From positions 1 to 15,027 of the forward strand of contig DIHT01000091.1 of the NCBI GenBank assembly GCA_002420305.1: 15,027 nucleotides of DNA, given 5' to 3'. This stretch comes from Akkermansiaceae bacterium UBA5689. Lineage in GTDB: Bacteria > Verrucomicrobiota > Verrucomicrobiia > Verrucomicrobiales > Akkermansiaceae. The position numbers were made by a program, and so were the translations under genes. This document shows, in pieces, positions 1-7,289 of the stretch (its first letter is position 1; each line of letters starts with the position of its first letter). The notes under the pieces were generated by a model, which saw nothing but the letters and a program-made list of their open reading frames with translations, searched no databases and was not told the DNA's origin.

Positions 1-485
1 GGCTGGGCGAACTCGGGATGCTTCCAGAATCCATCCTTGTAGTGATTCTCAAGAATGAGGGTTACGCCATGCTCTCCTGCATGGGGAAGGCAGGCCCGGA
101 TGGCATCGGCAGCAAGGTCGATTCCCTGCTCCCGGGAGATCTCTGGCCGTCGCTGGCCGCTTAGCACTCGACAGAAACGGGCTCCCAGCGCGTGAGCCAT
201 TTCGATCCACTTTTTCTCCTTCTCGATTTCCTGCGCTCGGAAAGCCGGGTCTGGGTGGGTAAAGTCCGGGGAACAGCAGAGCATTGGGATTTCAAGCCCC
301 ATGTCGCTACATGTTTGCCGGTAGTCGCCCCATGATCCCGGATCTTTGAGGTCGGCAATGAGGGGATAGAGCTCCACTCCATCGATATCGAGTCCGGAGG
401 CAAAATCCAGATAGTCGGAGAGGCTCATGGAACCCGTAACGAGGTCATCCAGTTCAGCCTTGGGGAAGGTGGCGAGCTTAGGCAT
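1..485 (-). CDS. Sugar phosphate isomerase/epimerase-type TIM barrel protein (partial, C-terminus off window)
   Basis: The reading frame is open from an ATG at 485 to the window edge, giving 161 residues of an N-terminal half. Visible signatures of the xylose-isomerase-like (AP endonuclease 2 fold) TIM barrel are an early strand ending in D-G-V-E-L-Y (about residues 35-40), a second strand with E-I-P-M-L-C (65-70), and a strand L-I-L-E-N-H-Y (143-149) whose Glu146 and His148 sit where this family places metal and substrate ligands. These enzymes usually isomerise or epimerise keto-sugars or inositol derivatives using a divalent metal; the substrate cannot be told. A weak AGGA lies only a few bases before the ATG. 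It is the last gene of a minus-strand run, 75 bases after the dehydrogenase gene, so a shared sugar pathway is likely. No signal peptide is visible, so it is probably cytoplasmic. Confidence 0.85.
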   Translation of the reverse strand, partial: MPKLATFPKAELDDLVTGSMSLSDYLDFASGLDIDGVELYPLIADLKDPGSWGDYRQTCSDMGLEIPMLCCSPDFTHPDPAFRAQEIEKEKKWIEMAHALGARFCRVLSGQRRPEISREQGIDLAADAIRACLPHAGEHGVTLILENHYKDGFWKHPEFAQ

Positions 486-560
486 GTTCCTGATTCAGAG
501 AGTTGATGAATCGTGCAGACGATGAGTTCAGGTGAGAGGGCTTGAAGAAGGGCCCGGATC

Positions 561-1337
561 TCACAATCCGACTTTATCGGGATTTCTCCCGTGGGCGGGA
601 TATTGTTCAAGTTCGACGACACAGCCGCTGACCGGTCCAGTGGCATCGTCGAGCCAGTATACGGCACCTGCAGCGATTTCCTCTGAGGTGAGGATGCGGC
701 CAGCTGGGGCATAGACCTTGGGAAGCTTGGTGTGCCAGTCGGGGTCGAGTCCATCTTCCTGCTTGCGGGCTGATTCGTTTTCGGTGAGGACCCAGCCAGG
801 GTTGATCTGGTTGACGACTACACCGTAGTCGCGATGGAGGGTGTCGCCGAGATTTCTTGTCAGGGCCATTAGCGCTCCCTTTGAACTGGCATAAGCGGCA
901 AAGTATGACTCCCCTCCGTAGGCATTCACGGATCCGATATTAAGTACTCGCCCCTTGGTTCGGGAAAGTTCCTCAAGGGCGGACTGGATGAGCAGAAATG
1001 GAGCCCTCACGTTTATGGCATAGGTCCAGTCCCAAGTCTCGAGGCTCATGTCCGCAGGCTGATTTCTGGTGACCACTCCGGCGTTGTTGACGAGTCCGTC
1101 GAGTCCCCCGAGTTCCCGAATGGAGGTCTCAATGAGCTGGGCGGGAACGTCAGGATCAGAAAGGTCAGAGATGTGCCATGGAGCTCCATCGAGCTCGGCG
1201 GAGGTTTCACGGGCGAGATCCTGCTCGAGCCCGTGGATCATCACGCGCGCGCCCTCCCGAACATATCGTTGGGCGATGGCCTTGCCGATCCCGGTGGTGG
1301 ATCCGGTGACGAGGATACGTTTATCTTTCAGTCGCAT
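561..1337 (-). CDS. Short-chain dehydrogenase/reductase (SDR) family oxidoreductase
   Basis: A complete classical SDR of 258 residues, the usual length for the family. It has the dinucleotide-binding glycine motif T-G-S-T-T-G-I-G (residues 11-18), the N-N-A-G motif (84-87), Asn109, and the catalytic Ser136, Tyr149 and Lys153 (Y-x3-K), followed by the N-P-G turn (179-181). This is a full NAD(P)-dependent Rossmann enzyme expected to oxidise or reduce a hydroxyl/keto group, probably on a sugar or sugar acid given its neighbours. The coenzyme is uncertain. The gene starts 26 bases after the hexulose-phosphate-synthase-like gene and is followed by the isomerase-like gene, consistent with one transcript. 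No Shine-Dalgarno sequence is obvious before its ATG. Confidence 0.93.
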   Translation of the reverse strand: MRLKDKRILVTGSTTGIGKAIAQRYVREGARVMIHGLEQDLARETSAELDGAPWHISDLSDPDVPAQLIETSIRELGGLDGLVNNAGVVTRNQPADMSLETWDWTYAINVRAPFLLIQSALEELSRTKGRVLNIGSVNAYGGESYFAAYASSKGALMALTRNLGDTLHRDYGVVVNQINPGWVLTENESARKQEDGLDPDWHTKLPKVYAPAGRILTSEEIAAGAVYWLDDATGPVSGCVVELEQYPAHGRNPDKVGL

Positions 1338-1363
1338 GGTGTAAATGGTTGGAAGAAATGAAA

Positions 1364-2053
1364 TCAGGAAGCACCATGCACTCGCCGACAGATCATCCTC
1401 AGGGACTCCTCCACATCCCCGGATGCCGTCTGGAAGGAATCGGCATCGATGGTGAGGGGAGCGCCGAGAACAACGAGGGGAGCACCATAAGAGGGGCAGG
1501 CGACGGCCTGTTCGATGGATAATCCTCCTACTGCTTGAACAGGAACCGAAACAGCTTCTACGACTTCCTTTAATTGATCGAGTGGGCTGGGCATGTGATT
1601 GCCGGCAGCGGCAATACCACGGCGTTCATCATAACCGATGTGGTGGACGATGTAGCCGCACCCGAGATCCTCAAGTCGGCGGGCTCCCTCAACCATGTCG
1701 GGGCAGCCAAGGTTGTCGCCCATTACCCCCACCCCGGAGTCCTTTCCGCATTGAACCACACATTTGATTGTTTCCTCGTGGGCGCGTGCCATGACGACCA
1801 CATGGGTTGCCCCCGCCTTGGCCATCATCTCGGCTTCAAGGTAGCCTCCGTCCATTGTCTTCAGGTCGGCTACGATGGGCGCGTCCGGGAAGTTTTCACG
1901 AAGTGCTCGCACAGAACTCAGCCCGTGGGCTAGTAGGAGCGGCGTGCCGGCTTCGAGCCAATCTACGCCGCACCTCAGGGCCATCGCCGCAGTTTCCACC
2001 GCCTCGTCAAGATCGACCAGGTCGAGAGATATCTGAACGGTTGGTTTGTGCAT
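1364..2053 (-). CDS. Hexulose-6-phosphate synthase-like protein (HUMPS/OMPDC superfamily)
   Basis: A 229-residue TIM-barrel protein of the orotidine-phosphate-decarboxylase superfamily. The key motif is A-D-L-K-T-M-D-G-G-Y (residues 62-71), giving the Asp63-x-Lys65-x-x-Asp68 active-site triad. Asp11 on strand 1, Glu35 in E-A-G-T-P-L, an H-H-I-G-Y-D strand (137-142) and the phosphate-gripping V-G-G-L loop (175-178) are also in place. The D-L-K-T-M-D-G-G form resembles 3-hexulose-6-phosphate synthase (Mg-dependent aldol reaction of ribulose 5-phosphate and formaldehyde) more than 3-keto-L-gulonate-6-phosphate decarboxylase, but annotation by similarity is unreliable between these activities. 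I chose the ATG at 2053 because family members start a few residues before strand 1; an upstream ATG at 2092 would add 13 non-family residues. It is the first gene of the minus-strand unit and has no adjacent 6-phospho-3-hexuloisomerase of the usual small SIS type. Confidence 0.87.
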   Translation of the reverse strand: MHKPTVQISLDLVDLDEAVETAAMALRCGVDWLEAGTPLLLAHGLSSVRALRENFPDAPIVADLKTMDGGYLEAEMMAKAGATHVVVMARAHEETIKCVVQCGKDSGVGVMGDNLGCPDMVEGARRLEDLGCGYIVHHIGYDERRGIAAAGNHMPSPLDQLKEVVEAVSVPVQAVGGLSIEQAVACPSYGAPLVVLGAPLTIDADSFQTASGDVEESLRMICRRVHGAS

Positions 2054-2245
2054 TCGTGGTGTGAGGTCTGGGTGACAAATTGTGGAATTCAAAGATGCTA
2101 AGGCTGAGAGCCTGCCCTCAAGAGAAAAGAACTGAAGGGGAGCTGTCGAGGACTGGTTACATTAAGGTTTTGTAAAACGGGGATCTATCCTTGCGCTCAG
2201 CATGGGGAGGAGCAGAATTGGCTTTGTTACCCCTTATTATACAAA
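2054..2245. promoter_or_regulatory. Divergent intergenic region between the HUMPS and WXG100 operons
   Basis: This 192-base region must hold the promoters for both the minus-strand enzyme unit and the plus-strand WXG/FtsK unit. On the plus strand, TATTAT at 2235-2240 is a good -10-like hexamer, but it lies only five bases before the ATG at 2246, which would make the transcript leaderless or nearly so. No convincing -35 lies 16-18 bases upstream of it. A purine-rich GGGGAGGAG (2205-2213) is too far from the ATG to act as a ribosome site. I see no long inverted repeat here. Confidence 0.35.
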
Positions 2246-2518
2246 ATGGCTCAGGCAATAATGGATCCGGACGAGGTCCGGCGGTTCGCCAAGGAACTCA
2301 AGCGATTCAACGATGAACTTCAGGTGAAGGCTTCCTCCCTGCAATCCCGCTTCACTGGCCTGGGAGATACATGGAAAGACCAGGAAAATCAGAAATTTGC
2401 CGAAGAATTTGTGGGCACGATGAAGGCGCTGCGAAAATTCATCGACATTTCGGAGAAACATACCCCTTTCCTCCTGCGCAAGGCTCAGAGAATTGAAGAA
2501 TATCTCGATCAGCGGTAG
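2246..2518 (+). CDS. WXG100-like small helical-hairpin protein
   Basis: A 90-residue protein with no signal peptide or membrane segment, predicted as two amphipathic helices joined by a short turn. Trp43 lies in T-W-K-D (42-45), exactly where WXG100/ESX proteins place their W-x-G turn, and is followed by a second helix Q-N-Q-K-F-A-E-E-F. The Gly is replaced by Asp, a W-x-D variant. Length, Trp position and an adjacent FtsK-type ATPase all match the WXG100 family, whose members are substrates or structural partners of type VII secretion. It heads a four-gene plus-strand unit, 23 bases before the next gene. Start choice is not firm: no Shine-Dalgarno precedes ATG 2246, and ATG 2261 (five residues shorter) has only a weak CAGG. 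The role as a secreted substrate is inferred. Confidence 0.8.
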   Translation: MAQAIMDPDEVRRFAKELKRFNDELQVKASSLQSRFTGLGDTWKDQENQKFAEEFVGTMKALRKFIDISEKHTPFLLRKAQRIEEYLDQR

Positions 2519-2541
2519 CCCTTCTGCCACCCCGTAAATGC

Positions 2542-3111
2542 ATGGATCGCCAGGCCAAAGTCACATCAGTTGACGCTCTGACCGCGTTTCGCGCGAGTCT
2601 CGTTCTCTACACGGGATCGGTGGGAAATGCCGTCAACGGGGTGCGTGACGAAGTGCGTCGAATGCGAACGTGGCTCCAGGTGGACCAGAAGGCCTACTGG
2701 GGGGGGCGACTCAAGCGGCTCCGTAAGCAATTGGAGCAGGCCGAGGCGGAATTGTTTACCTCCCGGTTGAGTGCGATGACTAGTCACAGTGCAGCCCGCC
2801 AGATGGCGGTCACACGCCTCAGGCGAATGGTGAGGGAAAGTGAGGAGCGGGCGAGGGAGCTGCAAAAGTGGATTCGCAACTACGACACTCTGGTCGAGCC
2901 GCTGCTAAAGAAGCTGGATGGGATACAGCATTTCGCAACTCATGATCTCCCCAAGGCGGCTTCCTCTCTCGCGCAGGCAGAGCGGACGCTCGACGATTAC
3001 ACCCGTGTCGCGCCAGAGGGCGGAGTAGAGCCGGGAACGGGGGCCAAAGGACAATCCGGAGAGGAAGGGCTGCATAGTGAGGGGCGTTCAGAGAAGGGAG
3101 AGGACGAATGA
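2542..3111 (+). CDS. Helical coiled-coil protein of a WXG/FtsK operon, function unknown
   Basis: A 189-residue protein, almost wholly helical to about residue 155, with a low-complexity Gly/Glu/Ser tail (158-189) that looks disordered. No signal peptide, membrane span or enzymatic motif is seen. It contains A-Y-W-G-G-R (51-56) between an N-terminal helix (11-49) and a long, charged heptad-like helix (57-113), so it too carries a W-G turn, though in a larger protein. I do not recognise a named family. The position between two W-hairpin proteins and ahead of the ATPase suggests a partner, chaperone-like or effector-like protein of the same machine, perhaps loosely comparable to long helical LXG/WXG substrates. 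Its stop overlaps the next start (ATGA), indicating translational coupling. No Shine-Dalgarno is seen before its own ATG. Confidence 0.82.
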   Translation: MDRQAKVTSVDALTAFRASLVLYTGSVGNAVNGVRDEVRRMRTWLQVDQKAYWGGRLKRLRKQLEQAEAELFTSRLSAMTSHSAARQMAVTRLRRMVRESEERARELQKWIRNYDTLVEPLLKKLDGIQHFATHDLPKAASSLAQAERTLDDYTRVAPEGGVEPGTGAKGQSGEEGLHSEGRSEKGEDE

Positions 3112-3323
3112 GTGCACGGGCAAGCGCGGTCAAGCTTACCAAGTCGACCAAGGTATTCATGCAGAGCTGGGATCAGGTCAAAAGTTATTGGGGTGACAGG
3201 AGGCAACGGGAATTCGAAAAAGACTTTATGGAAACGCTCCCCGACGATGTATCGGCTGCGATTCGAGTGATTGAGGAAATTGACAAGATTCTAACCAGAG
3301 CAAGAAGAGACTGTGAGGAGTAG
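3108..3323 (+). CDS. Mini WXG-like protein (71 residues)
   Basis: A 71-residue protein with Tyr27-Trp28-Gly29-Asp30 in a turn between a short N-terminal helix (about 8-26) and a longer C-terminal helix (31-69). Its W-G-D-x2-Q-R-E-F pattern closely parallels W-K-D-x2-N-Q-K-F in the first gene of the operon, so both are probably W-hairpin proteins of the same broad type, this one shortened at both ends. The start overlaps the previous stop by four bases (ATGA) and is preceded by a strong GGGAGAGG at 3096-3103, so it is clearly translated and coupled. It is too short for a standard WXG100 protein (about 100 residues). A heterodimer with the 90-residue protein, as in EsxA/EsxB pairs, is inference. 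Confidence 0.8.
   Translation: MSARASAVKLTKSTKVFMQSWDQVKSYWGDRRQREFEKDFMETLPDDVSAAIRVIEEIDKILTRARRDCEE
3315..3320 (+). promoter_or_regulatory. Ribosome binding site deciding the FtsK-type ATPase start
   Basis: GAGGAG lies inside the last codons of the preceding gene and 10 bases before GTG 3331. It supports GTG 3331 rather than the earlier in-frame GTG at 3313, which overlaps the previous gene by 11 bases and has only a weak purine run ahead of it. The first ATG in this frame lies much further in, so a GTG start is expected. Confidence 0.5.
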
Positions 3324-3330
3324 AATAGGA

Positions 3331-6300
3331 GTGACTAAGGGCTTGGAGCTCGCGAATGGGTTGGCTGAGGCAATTAGGGATTTCTCTGAAAGGGATCAGA
3401 AAGCCGCCAAAGAGATGCGAGCTAAGACGTTTGCCGCGAAGCGGGCTTTCGAAAGAGAGTCAGGAGAGGAGAAGGAATCGCTGGAGGCATCCCTGGCCAG
3501 TAAGGAGACGCAACTGGGCGAATCGAAGAAGCATGCGGAGAGTCGCCATGCGGCAAGGCTGGAGTGGATTGAGAGAGCTCTTCCCGCGAGCAGGCGTCAA
3601 TTGTCGAAGCAGGCTGAGGCTCTTCGGGGTAAGACAGCCTCTGACCTTCAGGTAACGGCTGTGACCAACAAGGTGAATCGGCAACATTCTCTTGAGAGGC
3701 TGAGCCAAATGTATGAGGGCCTGCGGATGGAATTAGGGGAATGCGAACAGGGGCTTAAAAAGCTTGAGGACAAATGCAGGGCAGCAATGCGTGGGTATCT
3801 TCGTTTTCAGAAGAAAATGACGCCGACATATGGGGCCTCTCTTGAGGTCGAGCCGCCCGACGAGTCAGGACAAACCCCTGACTTTCTTGAGCGGGTTCGC
3901 TCCGAAATTGAGGAAGGAGAGCAGAGGCTGAATCGCTTCAAAGATAACGGGATCGCTCGTTTTCTGAGTTTTTTGCCGTGGTGGGTGATGCTGCTGCTCG
4001 GCTGGGGCAGTGCGTTCTATCTGTCTGGCCTGTGGGCCGAGGGAGAGGGTAATTTGATGCTTGCTGGTGGGGTGGCGGCCGGCACCGTAATGCTCATTAT
4101 TCTCGTTCAATTTTTTACTGGGGGAGGGGTAGAGCCAGCAGTCGAGAGAGTTGCAGAACAGTTGGAGAAGACGCGGCTCGCAAGCAGGTCCTGCTCAGAA
4201 CGAATCTCAATGAGGTTCGCGGAAGAGCAGGCGCAGCTTATTGCGGAAGAGAACTCGGAGGGGAATCGATGGGATGAGGCTGACGCGGCAGCCAGCAGGC
4301 TGCGCGAGGAAGGAGGTAGAAGCATTGACGAAAAGTATAGCCGGGTTAATGCAAAGAATGACGAAATGCGTGATCATGTAGTGGGGCCAATTGATGCGCT
4401 TCATGAGAAAGAGGCGAGTGTTCTACAGGAAGAATCAGCTGACAGGATTTCGGTGTTGCAGAAGCGCCATGAAGCGACGGGGGAGGAGACTGAGTCTTCT
4501 TATGCCGAAGAGAGGAGCGAGATTGAAGAGGAATGGTCCGCACTTGTGCAATCCATTTACCGGGATACGAAGGGGCTGGAGGAGGCGCTTTCACCTCTCA
4601 CTCCTGCCTGGGACCAGAAGTATTTGGAATGCTGGGAGCCCTCAAGTGAGTTACATGATGTGGCACGGTTTGGTAAGGTCTCAGTGGCAGGGGATCGGCT
4701 GGCGGAGGAGTTAGAGCTGGAGCTCCCGGATGCCAGGGCGATTGACATTCCCATGGCTCTGCAGCTGCCCCGTGACGGATCCATTCTTTTCGAGACTGAT
4801 GGAGATGTTGCAGGCCGTGAGGCTGCGATCGGATCTCTTAATAATATTATTCTGCGGCTTTTGGCTACGACCCCTCCCGGGAAGCTTAATTTCACCATTA
4901 TCGACCCTGTGGGACTGGGTGAAAATTTTGCGGGGATCATGCATCTTGCTGATTTTGAAGACAGCGTGATCAACGGGAGAATCTGGACTCAGCGAGGTCA
5001 GATCGAGGAAAAGCTGGGGGAGCTCAACGAGCATATTGAAAAGGTGATCCAGATGTATCTCCGCAACGAGTATGAGACGATTACGGAATACAATGAGCAG
5101 GCAGGCAATATTGCGGAAAAGTATCACTTTCTCGTGATAGCAGACTTCCCGGCGAGTTTCAGTGAGGCAGCTGCCAAACGCCTGCAGAGCATTGCGATGA
5201 GTGGCGCACGGTGTGGCATCTATACCTTGATGCACTGGGATCACCAGCAGACCGGGGGCCCAGCTGAACTGATGCCGGAAGTCCTGCGTGAAAACAGCAT
5301 CCGCATTCGCTGTGATGAGGGGCGCTCCCTGATTTCCGCTGGCGGGGGGGCTGAATTACCCATTGATTTTGACCCTGCTCCTGAACCGGGCATGGCTATC
5401 GAGTTCATCCAGAAGATCGGAGCTAGTAGCGTTGACGCCAACCGGGTGGAGGTTCCTTTCCGTCATGTTATTCCCGGGGAAGGTGAGTTCTGGAGCAGTG
5501 ATACCACTCATGAGCTCAGGGTTCCGATTGGGAGGACAGGAGCGACCAAACTACAGTATCTCGCTATTGGAAAGGGGACCCGGCAGCATGCCCTTTTTGC
5601 AGGAAAGACAGGTTCGGGTAAGTCGACACTCTTTCATGTCATTATCTCGAATCTGGCACTCTGGTGCAGTCCTGATGAGGTTGAGTTCTATCTGGTGGAT
5701 TTCAAGAAAGGGGTCGAGTTCAAGTGTTATGCTTCAGCGCGGCTCCCCCATGCTCGGGTGGTGGCAATTGAGAGCGATCGGGAGTTTGGGCTGAGTGTGC
5801 TCAAGCGGGTGGATGATGAGCTGAAAATGCGAGGGGATATGTTCCGCAAGATGGGAGTTCAGGATATCGCTGGCTACAAGAAGGCTGGCGGGGAAAAGCC
5901 GGTTCCGAGGTCTCTGCTGATGATCGATGAGTTTCAGGAGTTGTTTGTTGAAGATGACCGGATTTCCCAGGACGCCTCCGTTCTTCTCGACCGTATCGTG
6001 AGACAGGGACGGGCTTTTGGGATTCACGTCCTGCTCGGATCGCAGACTCTTGGGGGAGCATACAGTATGGCCCGGACTACCATGGGGCAGATGGTCATTC
6101 GTGTTGCCCTGCAATGTAACGAGACGGACGCCTATCTCATCATGGACGACTCCAATCCGGCTCCCCGGATGCTGACTCGCCCGGGAGAGGGGATTTACAA
6201 CGATAGCGCGGGAGCATTGGAGGCAAATAGCCCGTTTCAGGTAGTATGGCTTCCGGATGAAGAAAGGGATAAGGCTCTGCAGCAGGTAATCACAATCGCG

Positions 6301-7203
6301 GAGGAGAAGTCCTACGATTGTGCTGCTCCGATTGTCTTTGAGGGGAATTCTCCTGCGGACGTGGGAGAGAATACCTCGCTTCAACGCCTTCTCGGTGCTG
6401 GTGCCGTGGCTCCCACGGATTCCAAGCGATCGTGGCTGGGTTCTCCCAACTCAATCAAGGGGCCTACGGAGGCAACCTTTCATCGTCAGAGTGGGAGCAA
6501 TCTCATTGTCATCGGTCAGCGTGAAGAGGCTGCTCTTGCGATGTTGGCGGTGTCATTGGTGTGCCTTTCGGCTCAGTCTTCAAGGGATGGAATTCGTTTC
6601 GTGGTGTGTGACGGAACGGCTCCAGGATCCTCTGAGGGTGCGTTTTTGCAACGTGTTGTGGAGGCGATTCCACAGGAGGTTGAACTTGTGAGGAATAGTG
6701 ACCTCCCCAGGGTGATGGGTGAGCTGGGAGAAGAAATGAAGCGAAGGGCCTCCGATGAGGAGGCCGCCACTAATGATCCGCCGGTTTTCCTCCTTATTCA
6801 TAGTCTTCAGAGATTTAAGAAGCTGAAGCACGAGGATGATTTTGATTTCTCGTTCGATACTGACTCGACTGGACCAGGGCCGGGCGCGCAACTTAATGAA
6901 ATCGTTACTGAGGGAACGAGTTACGGGCTGCATGTGATCGCGACAGTTGATACTTATAACAATGTGAATCGCTTCCTCAGTCGGAAATCTCTTAGTGAAT
7001 TTGAGATGCGGGTCATCTTCCAGATGAGTCAGAATGACTCTGCTGCTCTGGTTGACAGTCCGGCAGCAAGTAATCTTGGTCTGCACCGGGCTCTTTTCTA
7101 CAATGAGCATGAAGGTTACCTCGAAACCTTCCGGCCCTATGCCTTACCGGGTAATGAGTGGGTTGAAGAGGTCGGAAAGTCGCTGGGCAGGCTCATCGGA
7201 TGA
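3331..7203 (+). CDS. Membrane-anchored FtsK/SpoIIIE-type ATPase, EccC/EssC-like
   Basis: About 1290 residues from GTG 3331. Visible order: a highly charged coiled coil (about 12-205); two membrane segments (about 211-234 and 242-263) forming a hairpin; a second acidic coiled coil (268-420); then three ATPase-like modules. The first (about 470-685) has the strand pattern F-T-I-I-D-P and F-L-V-I-A-D-F but no Walker A. The middle one (730-990) is intact, with Walker A G-K-T-G-S-G-K-S (758-765), Walker B L-L-M-I-D-E (862-867) and the FtsK-like V-R-Q-G-R / G-S-Q strands. The third (1040-1285) keeps L-I-V-I-G and F-L-L-I-H-S strands without the P-loop lysine. A TM hairpin followed by a degenerate and then an active module resembles EccC/EssC of type VII secretion. 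There is no FtsK gamma domain or four-TM N-terminus, so chromosome segregation is unlikely. Its operon with W-hairpin proteins supports substrate translocation, which is inferred. Confidence 0.9.
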   Translation: MTKGLELANGLAEAIRDFSERDQKAAKEMRAKTFAAKRAFERESGEEKESLEASLASKETQLGESKKHAESRHAARLEWIERALPASRRQLSKQAEALRGKTASDLQVTAVTNKVNRQHSLERLSQMYEGLRMELGECEQGLKKLEDKCRAAMRGYLRFQKKMTPTYGASLEVEPPDESGQTPDFLERVRSEIEEGEQRLNRFKDNGIARFLSFLPWWVMLLLGWGSAFYLSGLWAEGEGNLMLAGGVAAGTVMLIILVQFFTGGGVEPAVERVAEQLEKTRLASRSCSERISMRFAEEQAQLIAEENSEGNRWDEADAAASRLREEGGRSIDEKYSRVNAKNDEMRDHVVGPIDALHEKEASVLQEESADRISVLQKRHEATGEETESSYAEERSEIEEEWSALVQSIYRDTKGLEEALSPLTPAWDQKYLECWEPSSELHDVARFGKVSVAGDRLAEELELELPDARAIDIPMALQLPRDGSILFETDGDVAGREAAIGSLNNIILRLLATTPPGKLNFTIIDPVGLGENFAGIMHLADFEDSVINGRIWTQRGQIEEKLGELNEHIEKVIQMYLRNEYETITEYNEQAGNIAEKYHFLVIADFPASFSEAAAKRLQSIAMSGARCGIYTLMHWDHQQTGGPAELMPEVLRENSIRIRCDEGRSLISAGGGAELPIDFDPAPEPGMAIEFIQKIGASSVDANRVEVPFRHVIPGEGEFWSSDTTHELRVPIGRTGATKLQYLAIGKGTRQHALFAGKTGSGKSTLFHVIISNLALWCSPDEVEFYLVDFKKGVEFKCYASARLPHARVVAIESDREFGLSVLKRVDDELKMRGDMFRKMGVQDIAGYKKAGGEKPVPRSLLMIDEFQELFVEDDRISQDASVLLDRIVRQGRAFGIHVLLGSQTLGGAYSMARTTMGQMVIRVALQCNETDAYLIMDDSNPAPRMLTRPGEGIYNDSAGALEANSPFQVVWLPDEERDKALQQVITIAEEKSYDCAAPIVFEGNSPADVGENTSLQRLLGAGAVAPTDSKRSWLGSPNSIKGPTEATFHRQSGSNLIVIGQREEAALAMLAVSLVCLSAQSSRDGIRFVVCDGTAPGSSEGAFLQRVVEAIPQEVELVRNSDLPRVMGELGEEMKRRASDEEAATNDPPVFLLIHSLQRFKKLKHEDDFDFSFDTDSTGPGPGAQLNEIVTEGTSYGLHVIATVDTYNNVNRFLSRKSLSEFEMRVIFQMSQNDSAALVDSPAASNLGLHRALFYNEHEGYLETFRPYALPGNEWVEEVGKSLGRLIG

Positions 7204-7289
7204 ACGTTTTCTCCCGCCGGACTCCCTTTCTTCGGTCCGCGACGGGGAATGCTTGATAAGGGGCGTGGATGATGGGCTAAGATACCTGC

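Noticed and set aside
5734..6384. 216-codon minus-strand frame over the active ATPase module
   Set aside because: It lies opposite the Walker B region of a real ATPase and shows no protein-like pattern.
3331..7203. Chromosome-segregating FtsK
   Set aside because: There is no four-span N-terminus and no C-terminal gamma (DNA-orienting) domain; the gene neighbours are W-hairpin proteins rather than cell-division genes.
7204..7289. Terminator after the ATPase gene
   Set aside because: Only a CGGAC/GTCCG stem with a 12-base loop and no T run is visible, so I cannot say where the operon ends.
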